Below are positions 11,050 to 22,038 of a DNA stretch of 64,000 nucleotides, in pieces (within the stretch, counting starts at the first letter, position 1; each line of letters starts with the position of its first letter). This DNA comes from Lactifluus volemus (Eukaryota > Basidiomycota > Agaricomycetes > Russulales > Russulaceae): contig WTXI01000027.1 in NCBI GenBank assembly GCA_022376515.1, forward strand, positions 124,001 through 188,000. Direction: 5' to 3'. A program made the translations under genes and the position numbers. The notes below the pieces were generated by a model. That model had not been told where the DNA came from. It searched no databases and was given only the letters and a program-made list of their open reading frames with translations.

Positions 11050-11940
11050 ATGTTTGTCTTGTCCATCGTCAAGGATAAAATTCCTATTCACCCCTCCCAG
11101 TTCGGCCTTCCCCCAGAACAAGCCCTCATCCACGAGCTAAACAAAAAGTATGCAAACCGTGTCCTTCACGATGTCGGCCTCTGCATTTGCGTGTTCGACC
11201 TGGCAGAGGCAGGGGAGGGTAAAGTCCGCTATGGGGACGGTTTCCTCTGGTATACCGGTGAGTCCAAATCGTCTTTTCTCCACAAGACAAATCTCAGACA
11301 TTTGATCACATAGTCGTGTTCAGGTTGACCGTCTTTCGACCTTTCTCTTCAGAAGTGCTCCTCGCAAAGGTCAAGTCCTCAGACGAAGATGGCATACAGC
11401 GTGCGTGAAATCCCTCCTCTAAACTCAAATCGCACCTCAAGCCTGCCTTAGTGTCAGTTGGCTTTTTCGAAGACATGTGGATCCCACTTGTCTATCTCCC
11501 TCAACCGTGCGCGTTGTACGTTTTTATCTTTATCGACGTTTTCGAACACCAAAGCTTACCTTTACCTGTGCGTTCTCTTCAGTGATCCCAACGAGCGTGC
11601 ATATTTCTGGCTTCCGGGCTCTGAGGCAACCTCGAGTCACGAATTACTCGACTCACCAGTGACGGAGCGTTTATACATTGACCAAGGCGAGATCGTTCGT
11701 GTCCGCGTTGAGAGGGACGAATTTTGCGATGAGGAGCCCGGTCCCCCCAAAGCGACCGAGGGCGTACTCATTAGCGGAGAAGCACGACGGCTACCATATA
11801 CCGTGACTGTGAGTCTCCGGTGTGCGTGCGACGATAAACACCTTTTTTATGCTCTTCACTTTTAGTGCTCTATCGCCGAGCAGGGGCTTGGGCCAGTGAC
11901 GTGGTGGAAGGCAGCGGAGGCGGTGCTAGAAGAAGGATGA
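11050..11940 (+). CDS. RPC25: RNA polymerase III subunit RPC25 (RPC8/POLR3H)
   Basis: The proposed CDS is join(11050..11257,11314..11400,11452..11515,11583..11808,11866..11940), 219 residues, the usual length of the family. The N-terminal Rpb7-like domain includes HPSQFGLPPEQAL, NKKYANRVLHDVGLCICVFD and GKVRYGDGFLWY. The OB-fold part includes VKSSDEDGI, FFEDMWIP and DPNERAYFW. The protein ends TWWKAAEAVLEEG. Introns are 47-67 nt with GT-AG ends and phases agree. RPC25 with RPC17 forms the Pol III stalk used in initiation. It is a housekeeping single-copy gene in the middle of the repeat-flanked island. Confidence 0.95.
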
Positions 11941-12379
11941 CCATATCACTCACTGCGCCCGACGGGAAAAACAAACAATCAGGGCATTATTCGTACTCAT
12001 GCTCGTCGTCCTCTAACCGCAGCCTGGAACGGATATCGTGATCTCCATGATTCGTTCATGCACACCGTCATGCCTCCGCGACCAAGTGTAGTAGCTCACG
12101 CCTGTATTTGTGCATCGGGAGTTCACAAGTGGAGGACTTGGACTGATGGAGTTCATGAACAATATCGTCTTTTCCTCCCAGTTCCACCGAGATGTAGTAG
12201 AAAGTAATGACAAACACTATATACACGTCAACATAACTTTTTGAGTTCTGGTGGGGACAGAAACGGCTTTGAGTCTGCACAAGGAGCAGAGTTGGCGTTG
12301 GTGGTGGTGACAAGTCAAAATTGAATCAATTGACATCCAAATTACCGATTGTTGAGTAAACTTGGGAATGTGGGGCGCC
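11941..12379. other. Convergent 3' intergenic region of RPC25 and PET117
   Basis: The two genes point at each other across this 439-bp stretch. I see no supported coding sequence or RNA gene. It presumably holds both 3' UTRs. Confidence 0.5.
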
Positions 12380-12695
12380 CTAGCCCTTTGAGTCTGATTC
12401 TGGGAAAGGGACGATGGACTCCACGCGTTGCAGTCTCTCGTAGACTTCCCTCTTTTGCTGGGATCTCGAAAAATCTTCTTCCCTTTCTTTCATTTTACGT
12501 CTTCGCCTTTCGTCATCCCGAAGGACGCCTTGATACATGGTCTAGGGAGGGAAAAAAAAATCAGCAAAGGCCTTTGTGAAGCAATAGAAGGATACGGACC
12601 TCGTGTTCTCGCTGCTGAAGAAAATGGACGCCCCATACAGTAATAGACGACACGAGGATTGATGTGATTAGAGTAGCTTTGGCTACTCGAGACAT
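12380..12695 (-). CDS. PET117: Cytochrome c oxidase assembly factor PET117
   Basis: The proposed CDS is complement(join(12380..12541,12600..12695)), 85 residues, with one 58-nt intron (GTCCGT...CTAG). The start MSRVAKATL, a single hydrophobic segment (about residues 7-24), the WGVHFLQQRE motif, then TMYQGVLRDDERRRRKMKE and a charged helix are the hallmarks of PET117. PET117 is a small protein of the mitochondrial inner membrane or matrix side, needed for cytochrome oxidase biogenesis. Length and intron position suit a fungal orthologue. Neither exon alone is long enough to attract attention. Confidence 0.88.
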
Positions 12696-12862
12696 TGACT
12701 ATCTTCTCCAGGCTCCGCGCAGTACGACTACTTGGACACGTGCCCGGCCACAGCACTATTGTTTAGTCACGTACCCCACCAACTCGAACCTCTCTCCCTT
12801 TCCCAACCGAAGTTGTCCTCTGACTCTTTGTGGTTTACTTTCTGATCTTTTGACGACTACAA

Positions 12863-15190
12863 GATGGAGACCGAGAATCGTGAGTTATTGTGTTGAGCTT
12901 TCTGGAACTATCTGTATCACCTACACAGTAAGAGTGTCTTACAATACATTCATCTTCACAGTCTTTCTGGGACAGAGCACTATTCATCAAAAGTGTTTTC
13001 TTTCGTCGTCGCCTCGACTTCATCCTCAGCGTGCCATATGGCTCGTGTACCTGGCAGGGCTGAGATCCGAACCCTTCGAAATCTTTGATTGCACGAACAA
13101 CTGGCACACTAATCTTTCGCTTGACGGAAGCACTACTCCTTCCATCGAGAACTGGACATATGCTAAATACTGCATCCTCCTTGCGCTCGCGTGGTCCCTT
13201 CGTCTTCGCTGGGACAGATTCAAGCAACCTTACGATATCAAGTATTGTGTTAAGTACCTTCGTTATCTCAGAGACCACCAGCTTCAAGTCCTCAACATCT
13301 CCCAGAATATCGTAACATCATATCTCGTGTTGGCATTAGCAGAGCAGGTGAACTTGAAGTCGATTCCGGACAACGTCGTGGAGGCTCAACTCAGATAGCC
13401 TAACGAGCCCCCCAACAGAAGTCTTTCTTGCCTTCATCAATTCAATTTATACTCCTTACGATGTAACGAAACTCGAAGAACCCCTCGGCCAAGTGATCGA
13501 ATGCTTCCGGGAAGCGAACAATTGTTTCCCGGATTCCTCCCTCCTGTCTAGTTTTCTTGAAGATTGCCTCACCATGCGTTTTCTCGAAACTTTTGTGTTT
13601 GGTGATTACGGAAGCAATGGTAAGCTTGAACAGAGCCATAACTTTTGCCCCCAATCTCTTTAATGACATTCGGAGTCTACAGAGCATCGCAACCCTTTTT
13701 AAACGCGATTCCTCTTGATCAACCAACACGCCCCGAAATTTCCTGGAGATTGGCAAATCTTGGAGACTCGTGCGTTCACCCTGATGGATACTTGCATGAT
13801 CGGTCTTACCAACTCCCGGAAACCGTGGCTGTTGACGTTGACCTTTCGAGCTTCTCAACCCTATCTGCGTCTCTTACCAAAACGAATCCAAGTTCCTTGA
13901 CCTCCGAGCAGTTGCATCAACACTTTCAAGCGCTTCGCACCATACGGGAAACCACCGAATTAGCAGAGACAGAGGAGGTGCTCAAGTACTGCCGCCTTTT
14001 GATCGCTTCACTTCGCCATGATCCAAATTCACATCCAGACATCTCATATGCAGCCTTAAAAACGCTAGGAAAGGTTCTTCGCGCGTTTCAGAGTACGGAC
14101 AAAATCAAGTACCTCAAAGTTCATCACGATCAACAATACTGGAGCAAGTTACGACGTCCATGGTTCCGTATGGAGTTACAGAAACGGAAGGTAGAGAAAC
14201 AGTGCGCTCCGATAGAATGGATCCATTCAGTCATCTGGTAGTGAGGCAACAGAGGCTTTTGGAGGAGCGCGACAAGTTCATTTCACCAATCCGAGCCCTA
14301 CTCGATTTTGGGAGCTTCTTGACCTCCGTCGGTTGGTGCTCTTCATTCTGCTGCGTTACGTGGACCAGTCATCATCATCAACCGTTGCACGTGGGATTCC
14401 GACATACCTACCCTTCTTCACGACCTGCCTCCTTCACCTATCACTACCACCGATCATGATAACTTGTACGATCGCGCAATCGAGTTAAGCGACCGGCTGG
14501 TGAGAACCAGAAAGGGTCACCACCTTGTGATACCAGCGCACTCTCCGTTCCGTACTCAGGAGTCTCTATGATCTTGTAGGCAAACCAGTCATCGAGGAGT
14601 TCCGCAAAAATGAAGGTACCAGAACAATCCAGAGTTTGGTGCAGTCCTACATCTGTGTTTTTCCATCTTCCCCTCCATGTTATGGGGCCAATACCCTCGG
14701 ACGATGGGATCAAGCGCTACAACCCAACCTTATCCGCACTCATAGAATTCCACAGATGTGGAGGACAAATGTCGGGAAAGCCTTCATTTTCTCCGCGTGG
14801 AGCAGAAATTCTGGTTGCGCCACAAGAAGCCTTCAGTACTTCTTGTTGTGCGGCCAGAATTTCTGCTTCACGCGGACTGAGAAATCTCGATACGGCCGTC
14901 ACATCTCTTATCTCAAAAGATGCGACGCCTTCAAGTGCGGCGGAGTGTCTCAGGCATCACCAGTTCTCCCATTTCGTGTGCCATGGAAATATGGAACCTG
15001 GGAAGCCATTCGATGAATCGCTCCAGCTTCACGGGGGCGAGCCACTTACGTTACTCAAGATTGTGCCATCTCGGCTTCCAACAGCCGAACTCGCTTTCCA
15101 TTCGGCTTGTCACACAGGCTGACACAGCTGAACTGACTGAGGACAGCACCGCTGACGAGGCACTCCACCTCACAGCGGCCTCCCGCGCTT
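12863..15190 (+). pseudogene. Decayed TPR-CHAT gene, right copy
   Basis: A possible first exon starts METEN at 12863 and continues after an intron with a frame ending LALAEQVNLKS near 13360. Further helical, TPR-like stretches follow (FREANNCFPDSSLL at about 13510; HFQALRTIRETTELAETEEVL at about 13925). The CHAT domain starts near 14350 (AALRGPVIIIN), continues DLVGKPVIEEF and VPEQSRVW in other frames, and includes SHFVCHGN (about 14965-14990, catalytic His region) and SACHTG (about 15103-15118, catalytic Cys region). At least four frame changes and the palindrome at 14801 break the gene. The inverted repeat begins inside it at 14487. Confidence 0.65.
14801..14867. repeat. Foldback hairpin inside the CHAT gene, right copy
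   Basis: The arms (agcagaaattctgg ... ccagaatttctgct) pair over about 30 bp, and pairing extends a few bases into the flanks (ccgcgtgg / tcacgcgg). It splits the CHAT domain between TLSALIE and the SHFVCHGN block. The partner at 3161 shows it predates the inverted duplication. Confidence 0.6.
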
Positions 15191-16680
15191 CCAAGTCGTT
15201 TCACCCCTTTCTTGTACGTACACTCTCATCATTGTCTTCGGCATTCTCACAAGGATATTTCCGCCCCGGGCACGGTACCGTTTTCTGCGGTCTTGTGCCA
15301 CTCCTGTATTTCTCAGACTTTTCACCTGCTTTGTGTCTACTACGCATATCATCTCTCTCTGCTTCCAGTTTGATTGTAGATCGCCTCAGGCTCGCATCTG
15401 TCTTTGTTCGCTCGGTACGGTACTTCCTCTGCCCTATGTTTCCCCTGTCTCCTCCACTCGGGACTGAGCCGCGTCACGCTGCTGCGCCCCGCGCTGGGTC
15501 AGTATGTCTTACCCCTTCGACTCATAAATCTTGTATCCGGTCGGTTTGTAGCTTGAATGCCGAGAGGGAGCACGGATTTTCAAATTTTACGTCGCGATCA
15601 GAGCCCGAACGCGTCCGCAGCGCGAGACGTCTCATGAGAAGAAAAATAGAATTTATAAACAAACTTGAAAATCAAGGCCGGAAAACCGGTCATTTTGCTA
15701 GGTTTTGAGTCAGAACTTGAGGGTGGAGGGGATAACCCGAATTATTTACCGGCGTCTCTTTGATTTGTGTTTGTGACAAATGGACTCGGATAACCTAGTT
15801 ACTGCTGTCAATGGAGACGTCCCCTGAAGGACATGAAGGATTCGTAGCGGGCATGGGCATGATCACCCAAGCTTCTCTCGTCGCATGGCGAACACTCCAC
15901 AGGGAAAAGGACCGGTGCCTTATCAGCCACCCCCAAGCTGAGGCACTGGCTCGCTTGGTGGCAGTGTCTTTAATTTTCTTATCCCGGGGTCACATGGCAC
16001 GTCCGCCACGGCAAATATGGCAACGAGCCCACCGAGTTCCATTACCGAGATAAGCATAGCTCATCAGAGTCTCCGCAAGACAGATACTAGTAACACATGA
16101 GCCGACATTGGTCGCGGTATTGCAGAGGAGAGCTTTGACTGAGAATGATGAGACACAACGCGAGTACTCAGCTACCCCGTGCGATAGCGAGGAAAGTTCG
16201 TGTCGATGAGTAGAATTGACTCTCAGCCACCAAGTTAAGCATTTGGAACCACCAGAGTCGGACTCGAGTGAGCCAGGAGCTCTTGACAGTGAAAGGCATA
16301 AGGCAATACGTTCAATGCGCCACGCCAAGTTCGTTCTTATTTGAAAAATACGGGCCAAACCTGTCGCGAAAGTGTTTCACCGACGTAACGACAACGGTTC
16401 GTATTTCACGATCGACCCTGTTCAGCCAAAAAAAGGTTCGAAACTGGAAGAAAGAGTTCAATGGGAGGTGTCACCATAACAGACAGGGACAGTACCCATA
16501 CGTATCCACACTTCCATCTTCAACATAAAAGCTCGACTTGATCCCGATGACTTTCCTCATCCTGTTGGTTTTTTTTCCTAAGTGTGTATACTTTCTACTA
16601 TCCACCATCATTCAAAAGTCTAACACACCCAACAGGCTGGTCCTTCAGAAAACGACTATCACTTTATCCTCTTGACGAAA

Positions 16681-16920
16681 ATGTTGTTCTTCAAACTCTC
16701 CATCGCTCTTCTTGCTCCCCTCGTTGTGTCGGCTGTCACGGTCAGTCGGGCCGATGTCAATGTCCGCCAGAACTCCGGGGGTACCGGCCCCAATGACCCA
16801 AATGGCTCGATTGGCATAGGCCCTGACCCGAATGGTTCGATTGGCGTAGGCCCTGACCCGAATGGTTCGATTGGTGTAGGCCCTGACCCGAATGGCTCGA
16901 TTGGCTCAGGGAGGAAGTAG
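16681..16920 (+). CDS. Small secreted protein with Asp-Pro-Asn-Gly repeats, right copy
   Basis: A 79-residue paralogue of the gene at 728-979. The signal peptide (MLFFKLSIALLAPLVV) and the following SRADVNVRQNSGG are conserved. Four repeats follow, here with 10-11-residue units of type DPNGSIGVGP instead of 12, ending Gly-Arg-Lys. Repeat length differs but the frame and both ends are kept, which supports translation. No function is assigned. Confidence 0.6.
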   Translation: MLFFKLSIALLAPLVVSAVTVSRADVNVRQNSGGTGPNDPNGSIGIGPDPNGSIGVGPDPNGSIGVGPDPNGSIGSGRK

Positions 16921-17473
16921 TTTGCTCATCCACCACATTGGTCACTCGGCGCGCAGAGGTGAGGGAGTGGGGGGTTACTGTTGCGACAACACGAGGGATG
17001 AGATTTATGAGATGCAGGGACAGGTAGAGACGCCGTTGGTATTTCCAATTCCCACGTTTCGTAACTGTATAATTTGCAAGGAGATAGAGAAACCAGGTCA
17101 ACGCCAAGGAGACGTCGTGTGAAAAGAAGTGAGGTGACTCAGCTAACGATGCGATCGCGCCCCATTTCGATCCTAGATGTTCACGTTCCTGTTATTAAGA
17201 CACTGCATCCACGTCTGTGTTATACGCTCTTAATGTCATTATCAATACCCCTCTGATGGCTAGGACCGTCGTCTCACATCTTCATTGCCCATGACGCTCA
17301 CACCAATAAGGAGAAAGCGAAAAGAGAAACAGGATTTTTTCGTAAAACCCTAACCTCAATATCGTGCCACCGAGGTTGAATAGAGCATGCTTTAATTGCT
17401 TTTCTACATATCTTTCCTACGAACTCGGCCACATTCCAGTTCACAGTCCTCCCCAATTCTATTCACTCCTCAA

Positions 17474-19048
17474 ATGTCTAATGACCTTCGCACAGAGCCT
17501 TGTCCAGCCAGTGTAGACCTCTTTTATTGGTGGATCTCAAACACCCTCGTCAGACTCTCAGAGCCCGCAAAGTTGACTACTTGGCGGCAAGAGAATGCGT
17601 ATAAGCCCTTGCAGGTTCAACCACCCCCTGAAAATTTCATTGCGGTTGATGGAGTGGATTGTTGCCTTATCCTCTCTCCTTCGTCGACCGTTACATCCTC
17701 GGTGATCGACTTGCGCGATCCCAAGATCGGCAAGATGCCGCTCCCTATTCGTTCACTGCCTATGAGAATCATACCTCCCAGAAAAGGCGGCAGTGGCGGC
17801 GTGCCCATTAAAGGCACTACTCCTACCACCAAGCAAGAGGCGATCACTCGGACTTTCCGCCTATTTGGGGATGACGGAGGTGCCGCTACTAGTAGTACTC
17901 CCCTGATGGAAATCAAGAAACAATCTCCTTTGACCTTGACAAGGTGACAGGATCCACGGGCCATCGCGTGCTTGGTGCTTTTGTATTCTCTCTGAGCAAA
18001 AGGACTGATGGGACATAGCACCACAGAAATTGTGGGACAGCGGAATAGGTCTGAGTGCATGGCTTGTTCGTCTTTTGGTCACGACTGATCATGGTGGTGG
18101 CGGTGGTGGTGCTACGGTATCTGCATCCGAATCCGAATCCAAATCCAAATCTGAATCCGAATCGCAGCCTGCTAGTGGTGATCTTGGACCTGAAATCGTG
18201 GTTCGGGAGCTCAGAGAGAGGTTGGCCTTGCGCGAGGAATGTCACATTATCGAATTAGGTGGGCCTTTTCCTGTTCATTCCTCGTTTCCTTCTGTCAGGT
18301 CCCCGGCTCACGTACTGTACATGATAGGTGCTGGGACTGGGATAGTCTCGATAGTCCTTGCCGCGCTGCGCTCGACTGATCTTGCCTCTGCAGTGCATGA
18401 TACCTGTATACTCTCCACAGACCTTCGTGAGTCTCTTCCTTCCCAATCCAAATCTTCTTCAACCAGCATCATTGCAATCAATTTTGGTAGCGTCTTCGAT
18501 GGAACTTATGAGCTACAATATACATGCAAACTCCACACTTTACCCCCATTTCCCCCCAACCGTGCTTCCCCTGGACTGGGACCAAGAGCTTCCGGAAAGC
18601 GTTCTCAATATTCGTGAACGCGGCGGGTTCGACCTTATCGCGTAAGCTATGGTTCCCTTATCGCATCCTAACGTTTTCTCTATTATTATCATTTTTCAAT
18701 AGGATGGCAGACGTGACGTACAACACGTCATCCTTCCCAGCCCTGCTCCGGACACTCTCTTCTCTTCTCGCGTTGAGCGATCATCGTCGTCAATGCGTGG
18801 CCGGACCCGATACGCACGAGCCAATTGCCCTTGGGAATGGGCCACTGGTGTTATTGGCGTACAAGGAACGGGATCCAGGAGAGAGGCAGCTCTGGGATAT
18901 GATGGTACGCGAGACGGGCGTTGTGCTCGAGTGCGTTGGGAAGCAGGCTGGTGCGGGAGGGCTTCCCGTCGAGATATGGCTCGGGAAGAAGGCACTTACC
19001 CACCTCTTTACTGGGCACGCAAAATCGCAGACTGCGCCGAGACCATAG
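17474..19048 (+). pseudogene. METTL21-type methyltransferase M2, frameshifted
   Basis: All five exons of M1 are recognisable with splice sites in place: IPPRKGGSGGVPIKG, WDSGIGLSAWLVR, IIELG/GAGTGIVSIV, PLDWDQELPESVL, ADVTYNTSSFPAL and LLAYKERDPGERQLW. A single A is missing near 17922 (aatcaaag in M1, aatcaag here), which shifts exon 1 out of frame before the first intron. The upstream start used in M1 is spoiled by an insertion that creates a stop, so translation would start at 17474. Exon 2 carries extra GGT repeats near 18090. Apart from these it is nearly as complete as M1. Confidence 0.75.
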
Positions 19049-19139
19049 TCAGACAAACTGCCTCCACACATCTTCTCTCTATCATGGAACCCAATTATGA
19101 GGTGCTTTTACTCGTAAACTGGGCAGTTTTCAAGAGGTC

Positions 19140-19770
19140 GTTGAGAACGAGGCACTGATCATGTGACCTTGTTGATCAACAACGGGCACACCTTGGAACG
19201 TTTTTTTACGATGTTTTCTTTCACACATCTCTTCATCCTTCGTCAAAACCAAAGGTTGACTTCCCCAGTGGGAATATGTCGTTATTTCAGGCTCCAAGAG
19301 GACGACATACAAGATGTCGGACAGGAAAGCAAGGTCGTGGCAAAACGTCGTGCTGCGCTAATTCTAGGTATGGCCCTATCTTCTGGGTTTTTTTTTTTGA
19401 TGTTATGTTTCCAGGTCTGAGCGCCATCGACCGAGCCAACGTTGAACCAAAGACTGTGATGGTCCAAGCTCTGGCATCATTGCCGAGTTGTGGAAGCTAG
19501 TATGAAAGGAATTGAAGGTTTAATGGCAGCTGGTAGGGCCATTAAGTGTTGTGAGTGTTGTGAAGTTACCTTTCCTACCTCATTCAAAGAAAGAAGTTCA
19601 AATTTAATGAGCTTCCCTCATTGTTTTCATTGGTTCACCCTCACATAGAACATTTGCCTAACTGACTACTTGAGGACAAGAGGATGCGCATAAGGGATTG
19701 CAGATTCAACTGGCTTTGAAGAATCTCGCTCCAAAGTGGATTGTTGCCTTGTCCATGTATGACCATATTC
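19140..19770 (+). repeat. T segment copy T2
   Basis: Conserved segment downstream of M2. It includes the exon-like part up to aattctag (about 19367), an intron-like 50-nt stretch ending in ccag, and a second open stretch ending at TAG near 19498. A further conserved stretch with MRIRDCRFNWL lies at 19684-19720. Identity is unknown. Confidence 0.5.
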
Positions 19771-20314
19771 CATGTTTTTTTTTTTGGTAGAAATCGTAGT
19801 GTGTAAAGAAATGAAAAACAGTTGTGTTTCTCACGCCTGCCTGTCGGAGTTTACAATCTGACAATACCGCCGTTTGGAGATGTAACGTGGCTGCCACGTT
19901 AGGGACGACTCAACTGACTTCCCCGCCAACATCACCCATGACGCTATCTTGCCGCTTTACACCACAACCTCCCACCATGAGCTTTCGGTTAAAACATCAT
20001 TTACTTCGTACAGCATGCGTCGTTCGTGCCAGGAATCGGATCTTTCCGATTCTTTCGCTACCACTGGCACGTCCTGTCAGCGTCCTGTCAATTGTGTATC
20101 CCCAAGTTGATCATGAGGCTCTCGCTCTCTCCGCCACCAGGCACTATCGAGTCTCGAATGTGTTCCGAATTGTTTGCGCCAGTGTCTCAAACTTTAATCA
20201 TTCTGCGTACCGTTTGAAATTGCTTGGAGCTATAAGAAGAGGACGACGGACAAAAAGGAGGGACAGGATTACTCCCCATCGATTTGATTTGCTCTTGAAA
20301 CAAACACAACCACC

Positions 20315-20485
20315 ATGCGCTTCTCTGTCTTCACTCTCCTCATTGTGCTTCCTGCTGCAGCCTATGCAGCTGTATGTCCCCAACAGTTTTCGATTCAATC
20401 CATATGCGGTAAATACGGCGATTGGTGTAACAATGAATTTCCGTGCTGTTCGGGTTTGGAGTGCGAGCGGGTTGGCTATGAAAAT
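20315..20485 (+). CDS. Knottin-like small secreted protein S2 (altered 3' exon)
   Basis: Exon 1 is intact: 57 codons, signal peptide, and C-x9-C-x6-C-x5-CC-x4-C spacing. The donor GTATGT follows at 20486. The usual acceptor CACAG and micro-exon are missing because about 20 nt were deleted or replaced between 20528 and 20550. A substitute acceptor at 20561 would still add a Cys in the second codon and end about 10 residues later; one at 20556 would not. The mRNA end is therefore uncertain. The TATA box is 84 nt upstream of the ATG, as in the other copies. Confidence 0.6.
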
Positions 20486-20869
20486 GTATGTGCCATTGCG
20501 TACTATCATGATTCCCTCAGTCTTATGATGAACAAAGAAATGTATACTTTGAATCAGCAAGGCGTGTACGGGGACTTTCAAGAACTGGCTGTGATGAAGT
20601 TGAGGCGTGGTGCTCTTGTCGAGTAGAATGGCAGGCGTCCCTCTATTGTGACGTGCATGAGAGTGGGTTAGAGGGAGTTGGGCCATTGCTCTTCTGTATG
20701 GAAATAAATTTTCTTGAATACAGTTTGAAGAAAAGCAAACTGCTACCTTTTGTAGTGCGGAGACGTGTTCAATTTGTCGAGCATGAAGCTTTCGTAACAA
20801 ATCTCTAGTAAGGGGGCAAGAACAGCCGATGCCAGCCTCGTGTACTGGCGCACATTAGGTGTGTATACT

Positions 20870-21700
20870 ACTTTCTATCCACCAAGTTATTTTTTCCAAC
20901 ACACCCAACAGGCTCTCCCTCCCAGAAACCATTTTAATGACTAGATCGTCGACTCGGAGAAGTCAGACAATGATGTCGCAACCTCCCTTGCAATACACAT
21001 TAAGGGAAATTGCATCAACGGGGTCCCACAAGACGCCTTTGGACATCACCAAAAAAAAAGAAGACTGACCAACCAATCGTGCAAGTGTCAGACAGAAAAA
21101 CAGTGGAGGCATGGGTACAGTTACATGACCACAACCAAGCTACTTGTACACGACATGTCGCATTTTTGCATCGGTGGAACAGAGAACTTTGGTATCACAT
21201 GTGCAGCACAAGGTAGCAGCAGGAAGGACAATACAGGGATAACCAAAAAAACGAATGAATGTCATGGAGTTCGACCGAGCGTAGGGTGGTGTGAAAGGAG
21301 AGCCAGAAATTGGAAAGGAGGCACGTGAAGCGGTGAATGAACAGCCACTGGCACCATCACGTGAAAGGAGAAACGAACGCGGGCGGCCACCATGACACGG
21401 ACAACCACACGGACAGGGTTTGCTAGTCTTCACATTATTCGTAATGTGCCTTATGCTATTTTTATCGGGGTCAGTCAAAGCTGCGCCGGTTGAACAACTC
21501 GCCCCCCTTTATAATTGCTGGCACGCAATCGTGCAAGGTTGTCCAGGGTGCTGTCCCCTATGACGGTGGTTTCCCGCGCAGGTGATCTGACCGCAATCTG
21601 TATGTGAGAGAGTCAACATCCGACCAATAATGCGTCACTGTGGTGCACATTCCGCGTCGAAGGGCTTCGTTGATAAAAACTCGAAGGTATAGCGAAGGTC
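20870..21700 (+). repeat. X segment copy X2
   Basis: Downstream flank of S2, with the block containing CAACCTCCCTTGCAATACAC near 20980 and the candidate secreted-peptide region near 21420-21590. Here that region has no upstream Met in frame and a shifted reading frame, so I do not call it coding. Confidence 0.5.
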
Positions 21701-22038
21701 GTCCATGTTCCAATTGTCATTTACTAGTAGCTTCATTGATTTTCTGTGGGTTTCTCAAATGTAAAAACCCCTGTAAACTGAAATGCTGAGGTACTGATGC
21801 GCCATGTTTGTGCGCGCCGCGTCATGATGGACATTGTCCTCAAAGGTAGCTGCGCGGGCTCTGGCATGGAGAACGGCGCCCAAGATCACAAGTAGGTGGA
21901 TACAAATAAAAACATCTATCGTATTATGTACCTACAATATAAACCCCCTTTCGTAACACCATGACGACGCTGTCGTTGGTCATATGCATTAAATGACATC
22001 GTAAAATCAAAAGTATGAAGAAGCGTGCAGAGAAAGGG

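Larger units (their letters stand above)
14487..17160 (+). repeat. Right arm of large inverted repeat (CHAT-PNG segment)
   Basis: This segment matches 184-3538 in the opposite orientation. At 17160 it is joined directly to a methyltransferase segment matching 7605 downward on the minus strand. In the left arm the same two segments are in a different order, so the arms are permuted rather than simple mirror images. The stretch 15190-16580 holds no gene I can support; small pieces of it (around 16080-16200) reappear at 28410, 45540, 50680 and 60660. Confidence 0.75.

Noticed and set aside
20198..20800. Long antisense frames over S genes (for example 200 codons at S2)
   Set aside because: They are mirror frames of the coding exon and conserved flanks. 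Their conservation follows the S gene, and no splice or start logic supports them.
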